Assembly: GCA_026410415.1 (NCBI GenBank)
Contig: JAPMLR010000002.1
Coordinates: forward strand, 351,010 to 415,009
DNA: 64,000 nucleotides
DNA from: Denitratimonas yunnanensis (SeqCode)
GTDB lineage: Bacteria > Pseudomonadota > Gammaproteobacteria > Xanthomonadales > Xanthomonadaceae
Direction: 5' to 3'
Of this stretch, positions 32,916 through 42,922 are shown in pieces; position 1 is the stretch's first letter, and each line of letters opens with the position of its first letter. Below the pieces are notes generated by a model that saw nothing but the letters and a program-made list of their open reading frames with translations, had not been told where the DNA came from and made no database searches. Made by a program: the position numbers and the translations under genes.

Positions 32916-33247
32916 CCGACGAGGTGGTCCCCGATCAGTTGGTGCGTTCGTCCGAACCGCCCTGGGATGGCGACCACCCGCCTCGCCCGATGGTGCAGCG
33001 GATCGGCGCCATCGCCTGGCCGAGCTTCTTCGCCGCCGGCGTGGCCACGATGGTGTTCTTCGCCTTCGTGGACCCGCTGGCGCTGCGCGAGATCACGTTC
33101 CCGAACCTGGAGATCTCGCGCGAACTCGGCTACACCGTCGGGTTCTTCATGTTCTGGCTGGCCACGGCCAGCTCCAGTCTGTTCAGCTGGATCCTGCTGC
33201 GTCCGCGCAGCCGTTACAACCGTCCATTGCCCAAGGAGCGGGACTGA
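32912..33247 (+). CDS. Conserved two-helix membrane protein in the cco operon
   Basis: A 111-residue protein with two hydrophobic segments (SFFAAGVATMVFFAFVDPLA and LGYTVGFFMFWLATASSSLF) and a basic end. It overlaps the ccoP stop and ends 6 bases before ccoG, so it is within the operon. I do not recognise a characterised family; similar small proteins sit here in related genera as far as I recall. A role in oxidase assembly is inferred from position only. Confidence 0.75.
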   Translation: MTDEVVPDQLVRSSEPPWDGDHPPRPMVQRIGAIAWPSFFAAGVATMVFFAFVDPLALREITFPNLEISRELGYTVGFFMFWLATASSSLFSWILLRPRSRYNRPLPKERD

Positions 33248-33253
33248 CCGCTG

Positions 33254-34840
33254 TTGCCTTCGGTCCCTGAAGTGAAGAAGAACATTCCCGTCAACGTAGA
33301 CACCTCGCTCTACGTCTCCGAGTCGAAGATCCAGTCGCGCGAGATCGACGGCCGGTATCAACGCCTGCGCAAACTCGCCACGATCGTGCTGCTGGGCATG
33401 TTTTACCTGTTCCCGTGGTTGATGTGGGACGGCCATCAGGCGGTGCTGTTCGATCTGCCGGCGCGCCGCTTCTACGTGTTCGGGCTGACCTTCTGGCCAC
33501 AGGATTTCGTGTTCCTGGCGCTGCTGCTGATCATCGCCGGTCTCTCGCTGTTCTTCTTCACCACGCTGGCGGGCCGACTGTGGTGCGGCTTCGCGTGCCC
33601 GCAGACGGTGTGGACGGAAGTCTTCATCGGCATGGAGCAATTGTTCGAAGGCGACCGCAGCACCCGCATCCGTCTCGACAAGTCGCCCTGGACACGGGAA
33701 AAGATACTCAAGCGTGGCAGTCGCCATGCGGCGTGGGTCGTGTTCGCGTTGTGGACGGGCTTCACCTTCGTCGGATTCTTCACCCCGATCCGCGATCTCG
33801 GTGCGCGTGTCTGGCCGTTCGACTGGGGCGGCTGGGAAACCTTCTGGGTGTTGTTCTACTCGCTCGCCACGTGGGGCAACGCGGGTGTGCTGCGCGAGCA
33901 GGTCTGCAAGTACATGTGCCCGTACGCGCGCTTCCAGAGCGCGATGTTCGACCGCAACACCCTGATCATCAGCTACGACGCTGCGCGCGGCGAGCCACGC
34001 GGGCCGCGCAAGCGCGGTGCGCTGGGGTCGGTGGAGGAACGTGGCCGGCCGCGGCTGGATCTGGAAACGGCCGAATCGGCATTGCTTTACGCGGCACGGC
34101 ATCGCAGCGCGGCCTCCCGCGCCGTGGACGCACGTGTATCGACCGGGCTGGTGGACACGTGGGGGCGCGACGAAGCCGCCGGCGCGACGCTATTCGAACG
34201 CGCCGCCGGCGACAAGGAACAGCTCGGCGACTGCATCGACTGCACCCTGTGCGTGCAGGTCTGTCCCACCGGCATCGACATCCGCAACGGCCTGCAATAC
34301 GAGTGCATCGCCTGCGGCGCCTGCGTGGACGCGTGCAACAGCGTGATGGACAAGGTCGGTTACCCGCGTGGGTTGGTGCGGTTCACCACGCAGAACGCGC
34401 TGGAGGGCAGGCCGAGCCGCATCCTGCGTCCGCGCGTGTGGGTCTACGGCCTGCTGTTGCTGGCGATTCTGGTCGGCTGGGGTGTGGGCGTGATGATGCG
34501 CGCGCCGTTGATCGTCGAAGTGCTGCGTGACCGAAACGCGTTGTATCGCGTCGTCGCCAATGGCGCGGTCGAGAACAGCTATGGCATCAAGCTGGTCAAC
34601 AAGACGCCGCACGTCGCCCGCTACCGGGTGCAGGTGCAAAGCGACGCGCCGGTGTCGTTGGGTGACGCACTGACGGTGGAAGTGCCGCCCGAACAGGTGG
34701 TGAGCCTGCCGGTCACGCTGACTGCCCCGCAAGGTGCCGTCAAGGGCCGCGCGAAGGTGGAATTCGTGGTGGAAGCGGAAGGCGAGGGCAAGCCGGTGCG
34801 CGTGGTGGAGGAAGCCGCCTTTTTCGGACCAACGAGATGA
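33254..34840 (+). CDS. ccoG: Cytochrome c oxidase accessory protein CcoG (FixG)
   Basis: A membrane iron-sulphur protein (up to 528 residues) that reduces copper for delivery to the cbb3 oxidase. Features: NapH-like cysteines in LWCGFACPQTVWTE, five helices, then two 4Fe-4S sites in CIDCTLCVQVCPTGIDI and CIACGACVDACNSVMD, and a C-terminal Ig-like domain. Between YDAARGEPRGPRKRG and the first cluster there is an insert of about 65 residues (RPRLDLETAESALLYAARHR). The start is a TTG with AGGAG 14 bases away; GTG at 33272 is the alternative. Confidence 0.92.
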   Translation: MPSVPEVKKNIPVNVDTSLYVSESKIQSREIDGRYQRLRKLATIVLLGMFYLFPWLMWDGHQAVLFDLPARRFYVFGLTFWPQDFVFLALLLIIAGLSLFFFTTLAGRLWCGFACPQTVWTEVFIGMEQLFEGDRSTRIRLDKSPWTREKILKRGSRHAAWVVFALWTGFTFVGFFTPIRDLGARVWPFDWGGWETFWVLFYSLATWGNAGVLREQVCKYMCPYARFQSAMFDRNTLIISYDAARGEPRGPRKRGALGSVEERGRPRLDLETAESALLYAARHRSAASRAVDARVSTGLVDTWGRDEAAGATLFERAAGDKEQLGDCIDCTLCVQVCPTGIDIRNGLQYECIACGACVDACNSVMDKVGYPRGLVRFTTQNALEGRPSRILRPRVWVYGLLLLAILVGWGVGVMMRAPLIVEVLRDRNALYRVVANGAVENSYGIKLVNKTPHVARYRVQVQSDAPVSLGDALTVEVPPEQVVSLPVTLTAPQGAVKGRAKVEFVVEAEGEGKPVRVVEEAAFFGPTR

Positions 34841-35358
34841 ACACGATGATGCAAGCGACAGCGTCGCGCCCCTGGTATCGCGAGCCGATGGTCTGGATGG
34901 TCTGGGGGCTGCCGGCAATCGTCGTTGTCGCAGCACTTGCGACGGTGACCATTGCGGTGCGTGCCGGCGGCACGGATGTGTGGCCGGCGCAGGTGCGCCG
35001 CACTGCGCAGGTGCAAGTGGAGGATCTTGCAGCCGATCGCACCGCGATCGCGATGAACCTCAAGGGTGCGCTTGCCATCGATCAAGCCACTGGCGCGATC
35101 CGGCTGAGGCTGGAGAATGTCCCGGCCACTACCCTGCAGTTGCGCCTCGACCTGATCCATCCAGCCCGCGCCGAAGGCGATATGCAGCTGTCGCTGGTAC
35201 GCAGTGGCGACCAGTTCCTTGGTCGGCTCGGAGTCTCCGCGACGCAGGTCTGGTCGGTGCAGGTCAGCGATCCGGACGGCACTTGGCGCGTTGCCGGGCG
35301 GTTCGAGCCCGGGCGTGGCGAAGTGCTTCTGATGCCTGCGCTCTCGGAAGGAAGCTGA
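34837..35358 (+). CDS. ccoH: FixH/CcoH family protein
   Basis: A 173-residue protein with one N-terminal membrane helix (MVWGLPAIVVVAALATVTIA) and a periplasmic beta-rich FixH domain (about 55-165). FixH/CcoH is needed for assembly or stability of cbb3 oxidase. It overlaps ccoG by ATGA and precedes the copper ATPase, the standard ccoGHIS order. Confidence 0.88.
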   Translation: MNTMMQATASRPWYREPMVWMVWGLPAIVVVAALATVTIAVRAGGTDVWPAQVRRTAQVQVEDLAADRTAIAMNLKGALAIDQATGAIRLRLENVPATTLQLRLDLIHPARAEGDMQLSLVRSGDQFLGRLGVSATQVWSVQVSDPDGTWRVAGRFEPGRGEVLLMPALSEGS

Positions 35359-35371
35359 GCGCGCCCCGGCC

Positions 35372-37807
35372 ATGGATGCGGCCGTGACCCCGATGACCAC
35401 CACACGCTGCTTCCACTGCGGTGAAACCGTGGGCGCCGATGGCGTGGACGCGAGCATCGATGGCGTGCCGCACGATTTCTGCTGCCGTGGCTGCGCCGGT
35501 GCAGCCGAATGGATCGCCACTGCCGGTCTCGCGGATTACTACCGGCTGCGGCAAGGCGATGCGGCGCGCGTGGATACGGAGGCCGAGGATCTGGGAGTGT
35601 GGGATCGGCCTGAAGTGCAGGCCGAACACGTCCGACACCTGCCCGAAGGCAGCCAGATCACGGTGCTCACCGATGGCATGCGCTGTGCCGCGTGCGCGTG
35701 GCTGATCGATCGTGCGTTGCGCCGTCGCCCGGCTGTGCGCGATGTGGTCGCTAACGCCGTGACCGGACGCATCCGAATCACCTGGGATGCCACGATGGCA
35801 CGGCTTTCCGAGGTGCTGGGCGATCTTTCCGCGCTCGGCTACCGCGTCCATCTTTCACCCGGCCAGGCGCGCGAGGAATCGCGCCGGCGCGAACGCCGCC
35901 GCGCGCTGCTGCGTCTGGGCGTGGCCGGGCTGGGCGCGATGCAGGCGATGATGTTCGCCGAGGCGTTGTATCTGGACACGGCGCGGGAAATGTCCGATCC
36001 GATGCGCGACTTCCTGCGCTGGATCGCGTTCCTGCTGTCCACGCCGGTGGTGTTCTTCTCCGGTTGGCCATTCATTTCCGGCATGTGGAACGAGTTGCGC
36101 ATGCGCCGTTTCGGCATGGACACGCTGGTGGCGACGTCGGTGCTGCTGGCCTATTTTGCCAGTCTGTTCGAGACGATCCGGGGCGGCATGCATGTGTGGT
36201 TCGATGCCTCGGTGATGTTCGTGCTGTTCCTGCTGATTGCGCGTGAGCTCGAAGGCGCGGCGCGGGCACGGGCGACCGACCATGTCGATACGCTGGCCCG
36301 GGCCCGGCCCGCCTTCGCTTGGCGCGAGGACGGTGAAGGCGCCGTCGCGCAGGTGCCGGTGGCGATGCTTGCCATGGGCGATGTCGTGCGGGTGTCGCCC
36401 GGTGAGGCGGTGCCGGCCGATGGCGTGGCGTTGGTGCCCGGCGCGTTCGACGAATCCTTGCTCACCGGGGAATCGACGCCGGTGCCGCATGGCCAAGGCG
36501 AGGACGTGCGTGCCGGCAGCATCGTGGTGGGCAGCGTGGCGCGGGTGCGCGTGACACGCACCGGTCAGGACACGTGGCTTTCGCAACTTTCCCGCCTCAT
36601 CGAGCGTGCCCAGGAGGAACGCCCCGCTGCGGCTCGCCTGGCCGATGTGGTGGCGTCGCGCTTCGTCGTGGCGCTGTTCATCGCCGCTGCGCTGACCTGC
36701 GTGTGGTGGTTGAAGCACGATCCGTCGCGCGCGTTCGAAGTCACTCTCGCGGTATTGGTGGTGGCCTGCCCGTGTGCACTGTCGCTGGCCATTCCCACCG
36801 CCATCGCCAGCGCGCACAGTGCGTTGGCCGGGACCGGCGTGCTGGCGCTGCGACCGGATGCGCTGGATGCGCTGGCGCGGGTGGATACCGTCGTGTTCGA
36901 CAAGACCGGCACGCTGAGTCGCGGGGAACCGACGCTGCAGGAGGTGCAGTCGTTCGGCGCAATCACATCGCAGGAGGCGCTGCGAATCGCCCGCGCACTG
37001 GAGCGTGACAGCCGCCATCCGCTGGCGCGGGCATTCCGCGACCACGCGCCGTTGCCGGCCGAATGGCAGGATGTGGCGGTGGAGCACATCCCCGGGGCTG
37101 GCATCGAAGGATGGCTGGAGGGCCGGTGCTGGCGCCTTGGTCACGCCGCGTTTGCGGCGTCGCGCGCTGATGATGGCGCGCTCTGGCTGGGGGATGGCGA
37201 ACACGCCGTGGCGCGCTTCGTGATCAGCGACGCGCTGCGTCCCGATGCCGCCGATGCCATCGCCGGATGCGAGGCTCTCGGATTGGTTTGCGAACTGCTG
37301 AGCGGCGATGGCGAGGCCGCAGTGGCCGGGGCGGCCGGTGAGCTCGGGATCGCGCGCCATGCGGCGCGTCGCACCCCGGAACAGAAGCTCGAACGGATCC
37401 GCGAGCTGCAGCGTGGCGGACACGTGGTGCTGATGGTGGGCGATGGCATCAACGACGCGCCGGTGCTCGGTGGCGCGGACGTGTCGATCGCGATGCACGA
37501 AGGTGCGGCGCTGGCGCACGGTGCCGCCGACGTGGTGCTGACCGCAAAGCATCTCGCGCGTGTGCCGCAGGCGATCGCGATGGCGCGTCGCGCGCGTGCG
37601 ACGATGCGTCAGAACCTGGCCTGGGCCCTGGGGTACAACGCACTCGCGTTGCCCTTCGCGGCGGCGGGGTGGGTCGAGCCGTGGCTGGCCGCGCTGGGCA
37701 TGGCGGTGTCGTCGCTGATCGTCACGCTGAATGCGCTGCGGCTGGTACGAAGTGCCCCGGCACGCCAGACTGCCGTTTCCCCCGTCTCGCTTCCGGCTTC
37801 GCCATGA
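35372..37807 (+). CDS. ccoI: Copper-exporting P1B-type ATPase CcoI (FixI)
   Basis: An 811-residue P-type ATPase supplying copper for CuB of the cbb3 oxidase. In order: an N-terminal CFHCGETVG / FCCRGCAGA cysteine domain typical of CcoI (C13, C16, C37, C38, C41), an HMA domain with GMRCAACAW (C105, C108), eight helices, TGES in SLLTGESTPV, the membrane CPC in VVACPCALSLAIP, the phosphorylation site DKTGTL and VGDGINDAPVL. It overlaps ccoS by 4 bases. All catalytic residues are present. Confidence 0.95.
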   Translation: MDAAVTPMTTTRCFHCGETVGADGVDASIDGVPHDFCCRGCAGAAEWIATAGLADYYRLRQGDAARVDTEAEDLGVWDRPEVQAEHVRHLPEGSQITVLTDGMRCAACAWLIDRALRRRPAVRDVVANAVTGRIRITWDATMARLSEVLGDLSALGYRVHLSPGQAREESRRRERRRALLRLGVAGLGAMQAMMFAEALYLDTAREMSDPMRDFLRWIAFLLSTPVVFFSGWPFISGMWNELRMRRFGMDTLVATSVLLAYFASLFETIRGGMHVWFDASVMFVLFLLIARELEGAARARATDHVDTLARARPAFAWREDGEGAVAQVPVAMLAMGDVVRVSPGEAVPADGVALVPGAFDESLLTGESTPVPHGQGEDVRAGSIVVGSVARVRVTRTGQDTWLSQLSRLIERAQEERPAAARLADVVASRFVVALFIAAALTCVWWLKHDPSRAFEVTLAVLVVACPCALSLAIPTAIASAHSALAGTGVLALRPDALDALARVDTVVFDKTGTLSRGEPTLQEVQSFGAITSQEALRIARALERDSRHPLARAFRDHAPLPAEWQDVAVEHIPGAGIEGWLEGRCWRLGHAAFAASRADDGALWLGDGEHAVARFVISDALRPDAADAIAGCEALGLVCELLSGDGEAAVAGAAGELGIARHAARRTPEQKLERIRELQRGGHVVLMVGDGINDAPVLGGADVSIAMHEGAALAHGAADVVLTAKHLARVPQAIAMARRARATMRQNLAWALGYNALALPFAAAGWVEPWLAALGMAVSSLIVTLNALRLVRSAPARQTAVSPVSLPASP

Positions 37808-38001
37808 ACATCCTGCTCGCACTCGTACCGATCAGCATCGTGCTGCTGGGCTTGGCGATCTGGGCGTTCGCGTGGGCGGTGAAACGCGGGCAGTTCGACG
37901 ATCTGGACACGCCTGCGCTCGACATCCTCGCCGACGATCCCGCTCCGCCGCGCAGCGCGCAGGAGCAGTCGGCGCCTGGGGCCGGGCGCGATGTCGATTG
38001 A
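37804..38001 (+). CDS. ccoS: cbb3 oxidase maturation protein CcoS
   Basis: A 65-residue single-pass protein (LALVPISIVLLGLAIWAFAW) with the QFDDLDTPALDIL motif characteristic of CcoS/FixS, required to insert heme and copper into CcoN. Coupled to ccoI by ATGA; overlaps the next gene by 11 bases. Confidence 0.92.
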   Translation: MNILLALVPISIVLLGLAIWAFAWAVKRGQFDDLDTPALDILADDPAPPRSAQEQSAPGAGRDVD

Positions 38002-38710
38002 CCTGATCGCGCTCGGCGCGGCTTTGCTCGCAGGCCTGGTGGGCAGTGTGCATTGCGTGGCGATGTGCGGTGGCATCGCGACGGGATTCGCGCCGTATGG
38101 CGGCGATGCGAAAGCCGCCTGGCGGGTGGCGCTGACCACCAATCTGGGGCGCGTTGCCGGCTATGCCCTGGCCGGGGCGATCGTTGGCGGATTCGGACAT
38201 GGCCTGGTGGCGCTGTTCCGGATCGAACACCTGATGTTCGGACTGCGCGCGCTGGCCGGTGTGGTGTTGATTCTCGTGGCGCTGAAGATGTTGGGGGCAA
38301 CACGACGGTTCGATGTCTTTGCCAGGGCCGGCGATGCATTGTGGGCGAAGTTGCGCCCGCTGCAGTCGCGCCTGCTGCCGGCCAACACCTTCCCGCGCCG
38401 CTTTGGCCTCGGGATGCTCTGGGGCTGGCTGCCCTGCGGCCTCTCCAGCACGATGCTCGCCGCCGCCTGGCTTCAGGCCACGCCGCACGGCGGTGCGGCA
38501 TTGATGGCGGCTTTCGGCCTTGGCACCTTGCCGACGATGTTGCCGTTGTCCTATTCGGGAGCGCGCTGGCTGGCGCGCCCGGGGCAGCGCCGCATGGCCG
38601 GCGGCCTGATGCTCGCGGCCGGCTTCGTCACGCTTGCTGCGCCGTGGCTGATGCACGTGCCGGCGTTGCACGATGCATTGGCCGCGTTGGGGTGTCTGCC
38701 GCGCGCGTGA
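37991..38710 (+). CDS. Sulfite exporter TauE/SafE-like membrane protein (UreH-like domain)
   Basis: A 239-residue protein with six or more helices. It belongs to the DsbD/TauE-like family that follows ccoS in many bacteria. VGSVHCVAMCGG near the N-terminus and the symmetrical LWGWLPCGLSSTML near residue 150 are the paired Cys-containing repeats of this family. It is probably linked to copper or redox handling for the oxidase. It is the last gene of the cco operon; I see no clear terminator before the convergent protease gene. Confidence 0.85.
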   Translation: MSIDLIALGAALLAGLVGSVHCVAMCGGIATGFAPYGGDAKAAWRVALTTNLGRVAGYALAGAIVGGFGHGLVALFRIEHLMFGLRALAGVVLILVALKMLGATRRFDVFARAGDALWAKLRPLQSRLLPANTFPRRFGLGMLWGWLPCGLSSTMLAAAWLQATPHGGAALMAAFGLGTLPTMLPLSYSGARWLARPGQRRMAGGLMLAAGFVTLAAPWLMHVPALHDALAALGCLPRA

Positions 38711-38790
38711 ATGGGGTTCATGCCTGCTGCATGCGCGGCAGGGTGCTTGCCGGCACGTGAGGGTGTTTGTCGTCCGAACGGTTTGCCGTA

Positions 38791-40155
38791 TCAGCCGCGC
38801 GGCGGCGTGTCGCGGAACACCGAGAGCCCCTTGAGCAGGTTCAGCGCTTCCCGCACGCCGCTGTCGTCCAGTTCCTCGGGGCGTGCCACCGGCTGAATCG
38901 GGATCACGGTCGGATCGGCCACGGGTTCGAGGTCTTCGCCGTCACCGCGAAGATGTCCGGGTAGGTCGCGCTCGCGCAACGTCGGTGGCAGGTAATCGTC
39001 GTCGTCGGCGTAGGTGTCGAGGCGGCTCTCCAGCATCACGTCCGGCACGATGCCGGTGGCCTGGATCGAGGTTCCGTTGGGCGTGTAGTAGCGCGCCGTG
39101 GTGACCTTGATAGAGTCGCCGTTGTCCAGCGGCAATACGGTCTGGACCGAGCCTTTGCCGAACGTCGGTGATCCGAGAACGAGCGCACGCCGGTGATCGC
39201 GCAATGCGCCGGCGAGGACTTCGGCGGCGCTTGCGGTGCCGCCATCCACGAGGATCGCGATGGGCGCACCGTCGAGCAGATCGCCCTTGTGTGCGGTCAT
39301 CTCGCTGTGCGAATGGGAAAGGCGGCCACGGGTGGAGACGATCACGCCCTCGTCGAGGAACGCATCGGCCGCTTCCACGGCGGTGTTGAGCAGGCCACCC
39401 GGATTGCTGCGCAGGTCCAGCACCAGGCCTTTCAGCGGTGCGTCGTTCTGCGCGATGGTGTCCTTGAGCTTGCGCTCCAGATCCAGGCCGGTGTTGGCCT
39501 GGAAGGTGGCAATGCGCAGGTACGCGTAACCGGGCTCCAGCAGGCGCGTGCGCACGCTGGAAACACGGATGGTTTCGCGCGTCAGGGTGAACTGCAGCGG
39601 CTCGCGGCTGGAGTCGCGCATCACCGTCAAGCGCGCCTGGCTACCGACCGGGCCGCGCATCGCATCGATCGCGGCGTCGACACCGTCGGCCTCGATCGGC
39701 TTGCCGTCGATGGCGGTGATGACATCGCCGGAGCGGATGCCGGCGCGTGCCGCAGGGGTGTCGTCGATGGGCGCGATCACCAGCAGGCTGCGGTCCGGTT
39801 GCTGGATCACCTCCAGTCCGAGGCCGGCGTAGGCGCCGCTCGCGGCTTCGTTGAGCGCCCGGGATTGGTCGGCATCCAGATAGGCGCTGTGTGGGTCGAG
39901 ATCAAGCAACAGGCCACGGATTGCGGCGCGCATCAGCGTGGCGTCGTCGACCGGGTCGACGTAACCCTCCTGCACCGCGCGGAACACCGAGACGAAACGC
40001 CGGATTTCATCCAGGCTGGTGGTGTCGCTGGTCGCAGGCGGGGTATCGGCCGCGCTGTCGGTGGCGATGGCAGGATCGTCCGCCACCGCCACCCAGGGCA
40101 GCAGCGATGCGGCGAGCACACAGGAACGAATCCATGGGAGGCAGGGTCGGTTCAT
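38791..40155 (-). CDS. ctpA: S41 carboxyl-terminal processing protease
   Basis: An exported serine protease of 454 residues. A signal peptide (IRSCVLAASLLPWVAVA) is followed by a PDZ domain (about 100-190, LGLEVIQQPDRSLLVIAPID) and the S41 catalytic domain: Ser in VDGGTASAAEVLAGAL and Lys in GSPTFGKGSVQTVLPL, four residues apart by helical register from the usual dyad. The tail is acidic. CtpA/Prc enzymes trim periplasmic proteins and murein hydrolase regulators. The ATG is preferred to a TTG two codons upstream. Confidence 0.92.
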   Translation of the reverse strand: MNRPCLPWIRSCVLAASLLPWVAVADDPAIATDSAADTPPATSDTTSLDEIRRFVSVFRAVQEGYVDPVDDATLMRAAIRGLLLDLDPHSAYLDADQSRALNEAASGAYAGLGLEVIQQPDRSLLVIAPIDDTPAARAGIRSGDVITAIDGKPIEADGVDAAIDAMRGPVGSQARLTVMRDSSREPLQFTLTRETIRVSSVRTRLLEPGYAYLRIATFQANTGLDLERKLKDTIAQNDAPLKGLVLDLRSNPGGLLNTAVEAADAFLDEGVIVSTRGRLSHSHSEMTAHKGDLLDGAPIAILVDGGTASAAEVLAGALRDHRRALVLGSPTFGKGSVQTVLPLDNGDSIKVTTARYYTPNGTSIQATGIVPDVMLESRLDTYADDDDYLPPTLRERDLPGHLRGDGEDLEPVADPTVIPIQPVARPEELDDSGVREALNLLKGLSVFRDTPPRG

Positions 40156-40178
40156 GCGCAAATTGTCGCATGACTGCC

Positions 40179-41414
40179 TCAGTGCTGCTGATCGAACCAG
40201 CGTGCCACCAGTTCGCGTTCGGCCTCGGTCATCCGGGTCATGTTGCCCGGCGGCATGATCTTGAGCACCACGGTCTGCTGGTGGATCGAGGCGGCATGGG
40301 TGCGAATCTGCTCGGCGCTGTCGAAAATCATGCCTTTCGCGGGAAAGCCCAGCAAACTCGGTTGCGCCGCGTGGCAGGCGCCGCAGCGCTCAGCGAGCAC
40401 AGCCAGCACGGTGGCATCGTCTGCGGGCCCTGTGACGGAAGGCATCGTTATGTCCGTTGCGGCTGGATCGTCCGCGACGACGATCGTGTTGGGCGCCGAG
40501 GGTGCGGGCGCTTCCACGGCTTTGGGCGCGAGCCATGCAAAGGTTGCCGCCAACAACGCCACGCCCGTGGCCGGCAACCACCAGGCACGCCGGCCGCTGT
40601 GCCAGAGCACGAAAAATTGCCGGATCGCGGCGGCCGCGGCCATGAACAACGCGAGGATCCAACCGCTGTGCGGGTGCGACCACGCGGCGGCATAGTGCGT
40701 GCTGAGCATCGCGAACACCACCGGCAGCGTGAAGTAGGTGTTGTGCACCGAGCGTTGCTTGCCGCGTGCGCCATCCAGTGGATTGGGTGTTTCGCCCTTT
40801 TCCAGCGCCGCGACCATGCGCTTCTGGCCGGGAATGATGACGAAGAACACGTTGGCCGACATGATCGTCGCCAACGCCGCGCCCACCAGCAGGAATGCTG
40901 CGCGGCCGGCGAACAGCGAGGTCGCGATCAGGCAGAGGGCAAGGACCAGCGCGCCCACCAGCCCCCCGAGCATGCGGTCGCGAAACCCGATCAGATGACA
41001 CAGCACGTGGTAGACGCACCAGGCGCCGAGAAGCAGTGCGAGCGCGGCAAACACCGCGAGGGTGGGCGACAGCGCCGCGACGCGAGGATCCACCAGCCAC
41101 ACCGCAGGCGATGCGAAATACACGATTGCCAGCAACGCGAATCCCGATAACCACGTGGTGTAGGACTTCCATTTCGACCAATGCAGGTCGTCGGGAAGTT
41201 GTGCGGGTGCCGGCAGGTATTTCTGCTTGTGGTAGAAGCCTCCGCCATGCACCGACCAGCTTTCCCCGGCCAAACCGGGCAGGGGATGCCGCGGCGCCTT
41301 GAGGCCACGGTCGAGCGCGACGAAGTAGAACGATTCACCGATCCACGCGATCGCCGCCACCACGTGCAGCCAACGCAACAGGAACGTGCCCGCATCGATC
41401 CAGAACCCGGCCAT
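40179..41414 (-). CDS. puuD: Urate hydroxylase PuuD, cytochrome c-linked
   Basis: A membrane urate oxidase of 411 residues. Eight or so helices (from WLHVVAAIAWIGESFYFVAL) are followed by a C-terminal cytochrome c domain with the heme motif CGACH and axial Met in MPPGNMTRM. It oxidises urate to 5-hydroxyisourate and passes electrons to the respiratory chain. The downstream product is handled by the HIU hydrolase encoded just upstream. The start ATG lies 4 bases after that gene's stop. No OHCU decarboxylase is seen nearby. Confidence 0.92.
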   Translation of the reverse strand: MAGFWIDAGTFLLRWLHVVAAIAWIGESFYFVALDRGLKAPRHPLPGLAGESWSVHGGGFYHKQKYLPAPAQLPDDLHWSKWKSYTTWLSGFALLAIVYFASPAVWLVDPRVAALSPTLAVFAALALLLGAWCVYHVLCHLIGFRDRMLGGLVGALVLALCLIATSLFAGRAAFLLVGAALATIMSANVFFVIIPGQKRMVAALEKGETPNPLDGARGKQRSVHNTYFTLPVVFAMLSTHYAAAWSHPHSGWILALFMAAAAAIRQFFVLWHSGRRAWWLPATGVALLAATFAWLAPKAVEAPAPSAPNTIVVADDPAATDITMPSVTGPADDATVLAVLAERCGACHAAQPSLLGFPAKGMIFDSAEQIRTHAASIHQQTVVLKIMPPGNMTRMTEAERELVARWFDQQH

Positions 41415-41418
41415 GCGA

Positions 41419-41772
41419 TCAGCTGCCCCGGTAGGTGCTGTAGCTGAAGGGCGAGACGAGCAGCGGCACGTGATAGTGCGCATTCGCATCGGCGATGCCG
41501 AATCGCAACGTCACCACGTCGAGAAACCGAGGCTCGGCCAGCGCCACGCCGGACGCGGCGAAGTAATCCCCCACGAGGAAATCCAGTTCGTACACGCCCG
41601 TCACCAGCGCATCGCCTTCCAGCAGCGGAGCATTGCAGCGGCCATCGTGGTTGCTGGTGGTTTGTACGAGCATGGTGCGCTGGCCACCATCGATGCGGAA
41701 CAGCGAGATCGCGATGCCCGCGCCGGGGCGGCCATGTGCGGTGTCGAGGATGTGGGTGGTGAGTTTGCCCAT
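41419..41772 (-). CDS. uraH: 5-Hydroxyisourate hydrolase (transthyretin-like)
   Basis: A 117-residue HIU hydrolase. Signature parts are KLTTHILDTAHGRPGAGI at the N-terminus (active-site His), NHDGRCNAPLL in the middle and the closing HYHVPLLVSPFSYSTYRGS, with the family's invariant YRGS end. It is cytosolic and hydrolyses the PuuD product to OHCU. It sits between puuD and the deaminase gene in one leftward group. ATG 41772 fits the family start; five extra residues are possible. Confidence 0.95.
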   Translation of the reverse strand: MGKLTTHILDTAHGRPGAGIAISLFRIDGGQRTMLVQTTSNHDGRCNAPLLEGDALVTGVYELDFLVGDYFAASGVALAEPRFLDVVTLRFGIADANAHYHVPLLVSPFSYSTYRGS

Positions 41773-41787
41773 GGCTGCTCCTGACAA

Positions 41788-42909
<1,122 letters not shown>

Positions 42910-42922
42910 CTATCTTTTGCCG

